The notes beneath the pieces were generated by a model. It saw only the letters and a program-made list of their open reading frames with translations, was not told where the DNA came from and searched no databases. DNA of 64,000 bases from Polyangiaceae bacterium (GTDB lineage Bacteria > Myxococcota_A > Polyangia > Polyangiales > Polyangiaceae): positions 62,001-126,000 of the forward strand of contig JABSRN010000140.1 in assembly GCA_013214025.1 (NCBI GenBank). Direction: 5' to 3'. Shown piece by piece: positions 40,613 to 51,100 of the stretch (position 1 is its first letter; every line of letters starts with the position of its first letter). The translations under genes and the position numbers were made by a program.

Positions 40613-41926
40613 TCACGCCAGACTCCCAGCGCTGACGTCGTCCGACTCAAGACCCGTGTCGGCTTCGACCTTGCGAAGCCACGCTCGGAAGGTACTGCGG
40701 GGCACCCTGGCGGCCCGTGCGGCGGCGGCAACGTTTCCGCCGTGCAGTTTCACGAGATCGACGACGCTGGGACGATCGCCAGGATCGGCGTTGAGGGTAA
40801 TCGGCAATGCGGCGTCCACGTGAACGCCCTGGATCTCACTGCCGGTCGCCGCTACGGCCGCTCGGTACAAGACGCTAGATAACTCTCGAACATTGCCGGG
40901 CCACGAGTGAGCCACGAGTCTTCCTAACGCCCCGCTGTTGAGTTGTTTGCTCCCGATCTGTGGAGCGAGCCGCTCTAACAGAGCCACGGCGATCGCCGGG
41001 ATGTCGCTCCGCCGAGTGCGCAACGCCGGAATGTGAATACGGGCCGTCGAGATGCGATGAAACAGATCTCCTCGAAACCTCTCCTCGGCTACCCGTTGCT
41101 CCAAGTTGGCCCAGGTTGCAGACACCACGCGAGTGTCCACCACGAAGGACGAGTCGGCCCCCACCCGTCGTATGCGACCGTCCTCAATGACACGAAGCAA
41201 TTTAACTTGAATTGGCATCGGAAGATCCGCGATCTCGTCGAGCAACAGCGTGCCGCGATGAGCTTGTTCAAACGCACCGGAGCGCTTGCCTACGGCTCCG
41301 GTGAACGCTCCACGTTCGTGGCCAAACAGCTCGGAATCGGCAAGCGATTCTGCCACCGCCGCGACGTTGAGCGGTACGTACTCACCGCGCCGTCCGCTCA
41401 ATTCGTGGATAGCGCGCGCCACAACGTCTTTGCCACTACCGGACTCCCCCTCCAACAGCAGGGGGGCGGAGGTACGCGCGTGAGCGAACACATCGCGAGC
41501 CAGTCGTCTCATCGGTTCGCTGTTACCGATGACTCCGGGTAGCTGCGGCGCCGAACTCGAATCTACGTCCTGCTGGGCGGAGCAAACGGTCACCGTCGAC
41601 CGCCCGATAACGAAACTCAGGCTTTCGCTAACAAGAGACGCCGCTTTGACCTTCGCTGAGCCGACATACACGCCGTTGCGAGAGTCCAGATCCACCACGT
41701 CCAATCCTCGATGCCCCGCTCGAATCGCAGCGTGTTCTCCGCTCACGGCGGCGTCTTCGACTCGCATACCCGCAGACCGCCCCCCACCCAGGACCATCGA
41801 CTCCCCCGCCCGCAATATTTGCCGCTGGTTGCCGCCCGGTCCTCCCACTTCGACGAGCCAGGGGCCCCTCGGAGGGCTAACCGATATTTCAGTGGTGCAA
41901 TCGCGATCCGTTTGTAGCTCTTTCAT
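40613..41926 (-). CDS. FHA-domain sigma54-dependent transcriptional activator
   Basis: A 437-aa protein from ATG 41926. The N-terminal FHA domain (about 25-105) has the conserved GGGRSAGMRVEDAAVSGEHA and LDSRNGVYVG segments that bind phosphothreonine. A sigma54 AAA+ domain follows (about 130-350): Walker A EGESGSGKD, the sigma54-contact loop HERGAFTGA, Walker B GTLLLDEIADL and a R-finger region FRGDLFHR. The C-terminus is a Fis-type HTH (NVAAAARAARVPRSTFRAWL). There is no receiver domain. FHA activators of this type respond to Ser/Thr kinases in myxobacteria. It lies downstream of the glt-like locus on the same strand, separated by a terminator. Confidence 0.9.
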   Translation of the reverse strand: MKELQTDRDCTTEISVSPPRGPWLVEVGGPGGNQRQILRAGESMVLGGGRSAGMRVEDAAVSGEHAAIRAGHRGLDVVDLDSRNGVYVGSAKVKAASLVSESLSFVIGRSTVTVCSAQQDVDSSSAPQLPGVIGNSEPMRRLARDVFAHARTSAPLLLEGESGSGKDVVARAIHELSGRRGEYVPLNVAAVAESLADSELFGHERGAFTGAVGKRSGAFEQAHRGTLLLDEIADLPMPIQVKLLRVIEDGRIRRVGADSSFVVDTRVVSATWANLEQRVAEERFRGDLFHRISTARIHIPALRTRRSDIPAIAVALLERLAPQIGSKQLNSGALGRLVAHSWPGNVRELSSVLYRAAVAATGSEIQGVHVDAALPITLNADPGDRPSVVDLVKLHGGNVAAAARAARVPRSTFRAWLRKVEADTGLESDDVSAGSLA

Positions 41927-42141
41927 GCCCAAGGCTTCGGTCGCCCGCAGCGAACAGTTGCTACAATTGTGTCGAATCGTGGCGCACCTCGGGGAAGTCA
42001 CCCAACTCGCGACAAAACCCGGGCATCCTCGATGCATGACTGCGGACCTAGCCCGCCTGTCCCGGCCAGTTGCGGTCCCACAAGACACCTCGTCACTCGC
42101 AGCTGCACCGGCGAGAACGGCAGGCTCTCGTCCCCCAAAGA

Positions 42142-42167
42142 AAAACGGCCCCCGAGGGGGCCGTTTT
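42142..42167 (-). terminator. Rho-independent terminator of the glt-like operon
   Basis: An 11-bp GC-rich stem (AAAACGGCCCC / GGGGCCGTTTT around a CGAG loop) is followed on the minus strand by TTCTTT, 29 bp after the giant TPR gene stop. The flanking A and T runs make it potentially bidirectional. Confidence 0.85.
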
Positions 42168-42195
42168 CTTGAGTTGCGGCAGACCGCTCCGACTA

Positions 42196-45100
42196 TTATT
42201 CCGCCGAGATGGCGGTGCCTAGAGCGGAGCGGAGCGCGGAGTAGTGCTCGCTGACGCTGAAGACCAAAAGGTCCTTCATCTTCTCCGCCGGCGGCAGATC
42301 CGTAGGGCCGCCAGTTTCCGCACTGAGGAGCTTCTTGGCAATCTCAAGATCCCCCGAGATCAGAAGACCTGCACGGGCGCTGGTGAACTCTGCACCATGA
42401 TTCCACTTCTTGATGTTGGCCTTGGCGCCCTCCTCGATGAATCGCTTCACCACGGTGCGCAGACCTTCCATTTGACGCGGTTGCATGAACTTGGCGAGTG
42501 CCTGCGCCGTATCTTTCACCTGTTTGGTTATCTCCTTAGGCAACGGTGTGTTCGGCGCAGCGATGATCACTCCCGCGAACAACATCACGGTCAGCTCTGC
42601 TTGCGTCGGGAACAGGTTGCGCATGTACAACTCACCCCGATAGCCGGCGAGATGTTTGCCACAAAGGAACGTCAGTTCCTGCGGTTGGAAACCGCTCAGC
42701 ACGCTTTGCCCAGCCACGGAAGCTGGCGGCGCAGAAGGAACCGCCAGAATCCCTCCAGCGACGTCGTTGCGGACGTACAGATCCGGCAGCTGCACACCAA
42801 GGACTTGCCCGGCCCAACCGAAGGTCTTGGCAAAAGTAACCGTCGAAGTCGCGGGATCTTGCTTGAAGCGCTTGTCCAATGCGGGGAGTTTCCGCTGCGC
42901 GGTTAGCAAAGCAATCTTAGCCTGAAGGGCCGCAGGGGCAATCATCTCGAAGATCTTTGATACGTATAGGTTTTGCCCCGAGTGGAAGAGGTGCTTGACC
43001 CACAGCTCGTTGCTGACACGGCCCTTTACTTGCAGCATGCCTTCGGGACGATAGTCCTCAAAGAAACGCTTCTCTTCTTCGTTAGACTTGCGCATGAACG
43101 CAATCGCGGACGCCACGCACCAGGCCTCATCGTAAGCCTTCTTGTGCAAGTAGAGCCGGTAGAGGTGACGGTACGCGTCAACCTTCAGCGGGTCCGATGC
43201 CAACACGATTCGCTGCTCAGCGATCGCGTCGTCATAGCGCTCTGAGGTCTCGTAGAGCTCAGATAGAATCTGGCGCTCCACCAAACTCTCCGGTTTAGCG
43301 ACGGAGGCCATCTTGAATGCCTCGATGGCGCTCTCCTGTTCTTCCATGCGATCGCGGTAGACCAGACCCAACTGATACCAGAGCATGTGCTCCAGACCGG
43401 CGTTGTCCTTGCCTGCCACGCGGTGGAGCATCTTTCGGTAGTTTCGCTCCAACTGCTTCCAATTCTTTTGAGCGGTAAGGATCTTGTTGATCCGCTCGAA
43501 GGCCTCCAAGAAATCCGGAGCCAGGTCGAGCGTCTCATTGAAGAGCTCCACTGCGCGCCCCTCGTCATCCAACTTGTCGCGGCAAAGCTGCGCCATGGTG
43601 TAGAGATAGCGAGACTTTTTTGCCGGAGCCGACTCAAGGTCGCCAATGACCTGCAGGGTGTCGACCATTTTCTGCCAGTCACCCGCCTGCTGATATAGCT
43701 GGAGCAACTTGTGCAACAGCACGTGGTTCTCAGGCTTGATTTCCTGGGCTTCTTCGAGCGCTTCCACTGCCTTGTCGAAGGACTTCTCTTTGTCGCCCCA
43801 AACCTCACCGATTTCGAGTAGCAGCGCGTAGCGAGGCTCGTCGTCGAACACACTGTCGAGAATCTGACGCTTGTAGGAAGCGACCTCCTTCCAGTCGTTC
43901 GCTTTTTCGTAGATGGCAACCAATGCTTCCAGCGTCGCTCGATGCTCGCTGTCCAGTCCGAGGGCTTTCTCGAAGTTGTTGATCGCCTGTTTGGATTGTC
44001 CCTGCTCACCCTTGATGCAACCCAAGCGGTAGTAGACGTCCGTACGCTCGTCGACTTCGTCCTCACCCAGTGCAGTGAGCACCTTCTGATAGTTGGTGAG
44101 AGCGCTGGGCCAATCCTTCAGGCGGTAAGAAACGTCCGCGATTCCACGAATAGTCTCCTGATCCGTCATGTCCAACTGATGAGCTTGGGTATAGGCCTTC
44201 AGAGCCTTCTCATCAGCTTCCTGCGCCGCCAACACACGGCCGTACAGCTTGTACAGCAGGTGCTGGTCTTGCTTTTCCTGCCCCTTGGACTTCTTCACCA
44301 GCAGGGCTGCCAAAGGTTCGGCATCGTCCCAGCGCTCGGCGTCCATGTAGCTCTTGACCAGCGGCAACGCAGCTTCTTCGCATTCCGGATCGCTCTGGAT
44401 TGCCAACTCGTAGGCTTGAACTGCCAGTTCCGGCTCGTCGAGCATCTCAGCTCTGACCCGACCCAGCTCCACCAGTAAGCGAGCCCTCGGTCGAGCCTGC
44501 TCCGTATTGGACTGCTCTTGCTCAAGGTATCGAGCAGCACGATCCCAATCGCCTTCGTCCACAGCAATGGTGCGAAGTGCGGCCAAGCAAGCCAGGTGCG
44601 CCGGATCCAAGTCCAGAGCCATTTCAAAGCGCTCTTGGGCCGCGACACGATCTCCGAGCTTGTCCTCGAAGGCCTGACCGATTCGGAAGTACATCTCCAC
44701 GCGTTGCTCACCGTCGGTCGTGAGATCGGCAACGCGAGTCATCGCGTCGATAGCTTGGGAGGAATCCCCCTGCTTATCGTAGAGCTTGGACAACGCATCG
44801 AGTGCGACAATGTTGTTCTCGTCGAGGTCGACGAGGTTCTGATACGCGGAGATCGCTTGATCCGCGTCCCCGACCTCATCAGCATAGACCTTGGCGATCT
44901 GGCCAAAGAATTCAATCTTGTCTTCTTGTTCGGCGGCGTCACTGATGTGCCGCTCGTAGGTCGTGATGAGATCCAACCATTGCTTGAGACGCCGATAACA
45001 ACGCTCCAGCCCTTCGTAGGCGCCCACCTCCCCTGGATTGATTTCCAATGCTTGTTCGTAGCGCTGGGCGGCTTCTTCGGACTTCAGGAACTGCTCCTCC

Positions 45101-48100
45101 TGAATTCCGGCGACCTTGAGCAATACATCAACTCGATCGCGTTCAGATTCGACGACATCCAGCTGCTGCTCAAGCACCTGAACGAGTTCGCCCCATCGCT
45201 GGAGTGTCTCATGAGCGCGTTCCAGGCCACGGAGACCTGTCAGGTTCGCAGCTTCTAGTTCGAGCACGCCGGCATACACAGTGGCGGATGCCTCGAAGTC
45301 TCCGAGTTCTGTCTCGTACAACTCTCCCAACCGAATCTTCGTGACGACAATCGCGTCGGTGTCGGTGAGAGCCTCCACCTTCTCGGTCAAGATACTGGCA
45401 AGCTCCCTGTGCTCTCCACCGGCGGCGTAAATACGCTCCAAGGCTTCGAGTGCTGGCACGAAGTGCTCGTCCACTTCCAAAGCGCGCTTGTAGTAGCTGA
45501 TGCCTTGAGCGGCCTGGTCCATCTGGAGCTCAAGCAACTCGCCCAGATCCACCAAAATGGCTTTACGATCATCGTTGGCCACCGCGACATCCAAGCCGCG
45601 CGTGAGCATCTCACCCATCTTTTGCCAGTTGGAGCTCAGGCGGTAGATGTTCGCCATCTGCCGTAGAACCTGAACGTTGTTCGGCTCCATCTGCATGACC
45701 TGCTGGTAGTAGGGCTGCGCGTACTCAGGATGACCCAAATCCTCGCCGTACCACTTTCCAAGTCGCAAGCAGAGCTGGATCTTCGTGCGCTCTTCGGTCT
45801 GCTCTTGCAGCCAAGCGTTGGCCGTATTGATGAGTTCGCCCCATCGTCCTGTCGACTGGGCCAAGGCCTCCATGTACACCACAGTGACGTCGTCGCCGTA
45901 GTCCTCCGCGAAGGCGTTCACCAAGGCATCAAAGGCCTGATTTTCATCGTCCAAGCTCTTCTCGAACACCGATGCGATGCGCCGTAGCAGGTCCGCCCGC
46001 TGGGGAGCGTCTTCGAGCGCGTCCAGTCGGTTCAGGTAGAGCTCGACCAGAGGCTCCCATCGCTCCCCTGCATTGTGGAGTGTTTCCAGCTCCGCAAAGG
46101 CGTGCTCGTGCAAGCCATCCACCTCAAGAATTTTCTCGAATGCCTCTGTCGCGGAGTCGTACTCCTCGACAGTCGTCTTCCAAATTTCCGTGACCTCAAG
46201 GAGTTCACGAATTTTCTCTTCGGGTTCCTCAAAGGCGGCGGAACGTTGGATCTTGACCTGAACCACATCGGGCCAGCGCTCGTCGGCGCGGTAAATCGCT
46301 TCCAACTCCTGCATCGCCTCAAAGTCGCTCGGCTCAACCTCCAACAGCTGCGTCCACGCTTCCGAAGCTTCAAAGGGCTGCTCGAGGACAGTTCCGTAGG
46401 TCTTGCCTAGCTCCCGATACACCGCGATGAGCTCTTCGCCCTCAATCAAGGCGGCGGCTCTCTCCACAATTGCGTGCAAAGCGGTGACCAATTCCGTTGA
46501 GTCTTCCTTGCGACGCCAGATTTCGGCGACGGCCCGCAGTGCGATGACATTGCTGAAATCAATGTCTAAGACGCGATGCCAAGCGTCATGCGCTTCATCG
46601 TCCCGCCCCAGCTTCTCTGTGAAGAGCCGGGCACGACGGGTGAGTGCATTGACACGTTCTTCGTCTTCTTCGGCGATATCAAAGTGGCGTTCGAGAACGT
46701 CACTCAGCTCGGCCCACTGAGACTCTTGCTCGTACAGATCCGCCAAGGCCACCAAGGCCTCCGGATCCTCTCCACGCAAGTCGAGCACACGCTTCCAACC
46801 TGTCACGGCGCCCTCGACGTCGCCGAGATGCTTGGCCGCGATGTTGGCTAGTTTTGCCCGGGTTTCCGCTTCTTCGACATCGCCGACGGAGTTCTCAAGC
46901 TGGCGTTCACATACTACCTTCAACTCGGTCCAGGCTTCGCGCCCTTCGTAAATGCGGGACAGCGCGAGGATAGATTCTTCGTGAGTGGGCTCCAGCTCAT
47001 CAAACACAACTCGGAAGACTCGAATCGCATCGTCGATGCGCTCTAGTTGCTCCTCGTAGACTTGACCGACTCTCGCGTAGAACTCCACCTTGTCAGGAAC
47101 TTCTTCCGCCGTCTCTGCCCGCAGCTCCAAGATTCCGGCCAGTTCAGTGAACTGATCCATCGAGGTGTAGATGCGGTCTAGATTCTCCAGGGCATCCTGT
47201 TCCTTCGGCGAGACCGTCAATACGAAGCGGTAGGACTCTTCCGCCTTGTCAGCATCAGCCAGCTCCTCTTCAAAGAGTCGAGCCAGACGTTTGCCGGCGA
47301 GCACCTGAGTTTCAGGGGATACGCCTTCGATACTCATGACGTCGGCGTAGGTGTTGGCCAACAGTTCCCAACCGCCATCGTTCATCGAAGCCAGACGCTC
47401 GATTTCCTCACCGATGCGTTCGTCTGTCGGAATCTCTTTGATGGCTCGCGCGTAGATTTCGAACGCGCGGACCGAGTCCATCAGGCGCTCCTCGGCATCT
47501 TCAGCGATCCGGTAGTACATCGCGACGCGCTCTTCTGGCTCCGTCGTATGCGTCAGCTGGGCCTCGTGGACCTGGATGAGCTTCTCCCACTCGGCAGAAG
47601 CCTGGTAGAGGGGCTCGACGATCTCGGCAATCGCCTGTTGCTTGACCCCTACAGCGAACAACGACTCCAACGCCGCCAACGCCTCTTCGTGCTCAGGAGC
47701 AGCGTTGATGACCTCACTGTAGGCTTCGATTGCCTTATCGACATCGTCCAGACGGAGCTGAAAGACCTCGCCAAGGCGGTACTTAAAATCGAGGATTTCA
47801 TCCGGGCTCTGCCCGATATCCGCTTCACGGATGAGCACCTCAGCCAGGTCACTCCAGCGCTCGGCGGAAGTGAACAATCGATCGAGTGCTCGAACAGCGC
47901 CCTGATTCTCTGGGTCGTGTTCCAATGCCGTGCGGTATCGCGCGACGGCGTTGTCGACGTCCTCTAGCTGAACTTCATAGACCTGAGCGACTCGCATCAC
48001 CAAGGCCACCAAACGGTCCGGCTCTTCCTCTAGTTTCGCCAGTTCTGAGTCGTAGAGCTCTGCGACCTGGGGCCAGCGCTCTATGGTCATCGCGAGCCGT

Positions 48101-51100
48101 TCCAAGGACCCCAAGGAATCCTCATTCTCGCTGTCGACCGCGACAGCCCGGCCGAAGACATCAAAGGCGCTAGCTAGATTGCCCAAGCTCTCCTCGTACA
48201 GAGCGGCAATGCGGTGCAACAACTCCACCTTATTGAAAGAGTCTTCGGAGCAGCTCGCCTGAACCTCCAACACGCTGATGAGGCGATCGTATTCGCCCAT
48301 CGCGTCGTAGACGGTCTCCAACACGCTCGCGGCAGCGAGCGCGTTTTCGCCATCGGTCCCCTTGATTCCCTCAAGGGCCGCCAGAGTGGGCTCGTGGTCG
48401 GCCTGAATGTTCAAGATGTCGCGATACAGCTCGACCGCTCGCACAACGTCGTCTAGACGCTTCTCGTACAGCTCCGCGATTCGGTACTGATAGCTAACCG
48501 CCTCAGCGGGGTCTGCCGTCAGTTCCGATTCTTGCGTCAACACGCTGAGCAGCTCTGCCCAGTTCTCTGCTGACTGGTACAAGACATCGAGCCGACCGAG
48601 GGCGGTCAGATCGTCCGGATCGAGTTCAAGCACTCGCTGGTAGGTGTCGATAGCATGCTCGACATCACCAAGTTCGCGCTCATATACAGCGCCAACCTGG
48701 TAATAGATCGCCTTCTTCTCATCCGGATCGAAGACCAGATCGGCCTTCTTTGCGTAGACATCGAGCAGTTCAGTCCACGTTTCGGCCGCTAAGAAGAGAC
48801 CGATCAACGCATCGATGCTCTTGACGTCTTCTTCGTCGATCTCCAAGACCTTCTTGTAGATCGCCACGGCCATCTGCTGACGCTCCAAGAGATCTTCTTC
48901 CAGCGTGGCAGCCTGGTAGAGAGCGGCTTTTTGCTCGTCCAAGTCCTCCAGCATGTTGGACTTCCGCTGTAGGATTTCGGACATCTCCGCGTATCGTTCA
49001 GTGGTCTGATACAGCCCCTGCAAGGACTCGGCGGCGGACAAGTTGGTCTCGTCGACGGTCAGAACGCAGCAGTAGAGCCGAATCGCTCCCTCGATGTCAC
49101 CCATATCGTCTTGCACGACCCGGGCAGCCGAAGAGTACAGCGCACTGCCCAGTTCCGGATCCTCCTGCTTGGCTGCGAGCTCTTCCAACACCTTCGCCAT
49201 ATCCGCAAAGCGATTGGTCAACCTCGCCAAACGGTCCAGGCCCTCTTGGCTCATCTCGGAGGACGGATCGGCGGCCAGCGCGCGTGCCGTTGTGTCGAAG
49301 GCAGCACTCGGATCGCCGGCTGCGTCGTCATAGAGCACCGCAATTTGGTGCAACAGCTCCACCTTGGTGTTCACGTCGTCGGCACGTCGTACCTGGACCT
49401 CGTGGACGCCAATTAGCTTCTGGTAGTCACCTTGATTACGGTAGTGGGGCTCCAGGATCTCCGCGATGACGAGCTCTTGCTCAGCGTCCGTTCCCAGTCG
49501 TTCGAGGGAGGTCAGCGCTGCCTCATTGCTCGGGTCCCGATCGAGAACTTCGCGGTAACCCTCGATAGCCGCTTCCGCCTCACCCATTTGCTGTTCGCGC
49601 AACGACGCCAAACGCAACATCAGCTCGAGCTGCTCGGCATCCTCCTCTGCTAGGGCGAGACGAGTCACCAGGTTCTCCGCAAGTTCCGGCCACATTTGCT
49701 GCCGCGCGAACAACCCATCAAGCGCGGTGAGCGCTGCCGAACTCGTCGGATCCATCGTAAGGACATCACGATAGGCAGCGACGGCCTCTTCCGGCTTATC
49801 GAGGCGCTCTTCGTAGGTGGTAGCTAGCTGGGCGTAGTACCCCTCTTTTTCTTCACCTTCATCGGCGAGGTCGATACGTCGAAGGAATACGCTGATCAAA
49901 TCTTCCCAGCGCTCATTGCTTCGGTACAAAGTATCGAGGGCAGTGAGCGCCTCCGCATCCGCGGCGTCGAGCTCCAAGATCTGTTGGTAGCTTGCTGCGG
50001 CTTCATCGATCTTCCCCAACTGCTCTTCGATGGCGGCAGTGCGCAGGAAGTAGTCACGGGCCAACACGGGGTCGCTGAGTTCTCCGGCTACCTCATTGTA
50101 CAAGGCGATCAATCGTTCCCACGCCGTTGCCTGCTCCGCGAACTGTTCCAATTCCAGACGCGCATCGCTGGAAGTCGGATCGGCCTTTACGGCACGCGAC
50201 TGTGCTTCAAACGCGCGACCGACGTCATCCAACTGCATGGCGCAGGTTCCGGCAACTCTCCGCAACAATGACACTTGCTCGTCGGGCTCAGCACCGAGAA
50301 CCAAGATGTCCAGCGCTCGAACCAAAGACTCCCAATCCTCGCGGGCTTCATAGATAGCCTCAAGAATCGCTGCCGCATCGCCCCGATGCTCCTCGTCGTC
50401 TAGCATGCCTTCCAAGGCCTCTCGGGCCCCTGCATGCTCTTGATCGAGGAACAGGATCTCTCGGTAGTTCTCCAGCGAGGCACTCGCATTGGACAAGTGT
50501 TTTTGGTCTGCCTGACCCAGTCGGAATTTAAAGTCGATCAGCTCAGCTTCTGTGGCGTCGAGCTCGATCCGTCGCCTCAAGATATCGGCGAAGGGGGCCC
50601 AGTCTTCCGTCTGTTGATACAAGCGATCGAGCGCGGCGAGCGCGGTCAAATCCGCAGCATCCTCTTCCAGAACAGCGCCGTATGTCTCGATGGCGCTCTT
50701 GAGATCTTCGACCTTCGCCTCATGGAGCTTGGCGATCTCGAACAGTACAGGCTTGCGCTCCTCGGGATCAGATATCAGATTGCGCTGACTCTGATACACA
50801 CCGAGCAAGTCCGTCCAACGCTCGGTCTCTCGATAAAGCTTTTGTAGCGCTTCGAGAGCCACTTGGTTCTCAGGCTCGCTCTCCTGAACAGCGCTGTACT
50901 CCGCCAACGCTTCGTCGACGTTTTGGAGCTCCTCGACCAGAACGCGACCGAGAGACAGCCGAAGCATGCTCACGACTTCAAAGTCCGAGGACTCCTCGGC
51001 GACGACGATCTGGGCACGGTATTTCTCAACCATGGTTTCCCAGCCAGCGGTAACGCCCGCTGCACGTTCGGCATCGCTCCGGGCCTGTTCGTCGCTAGGG

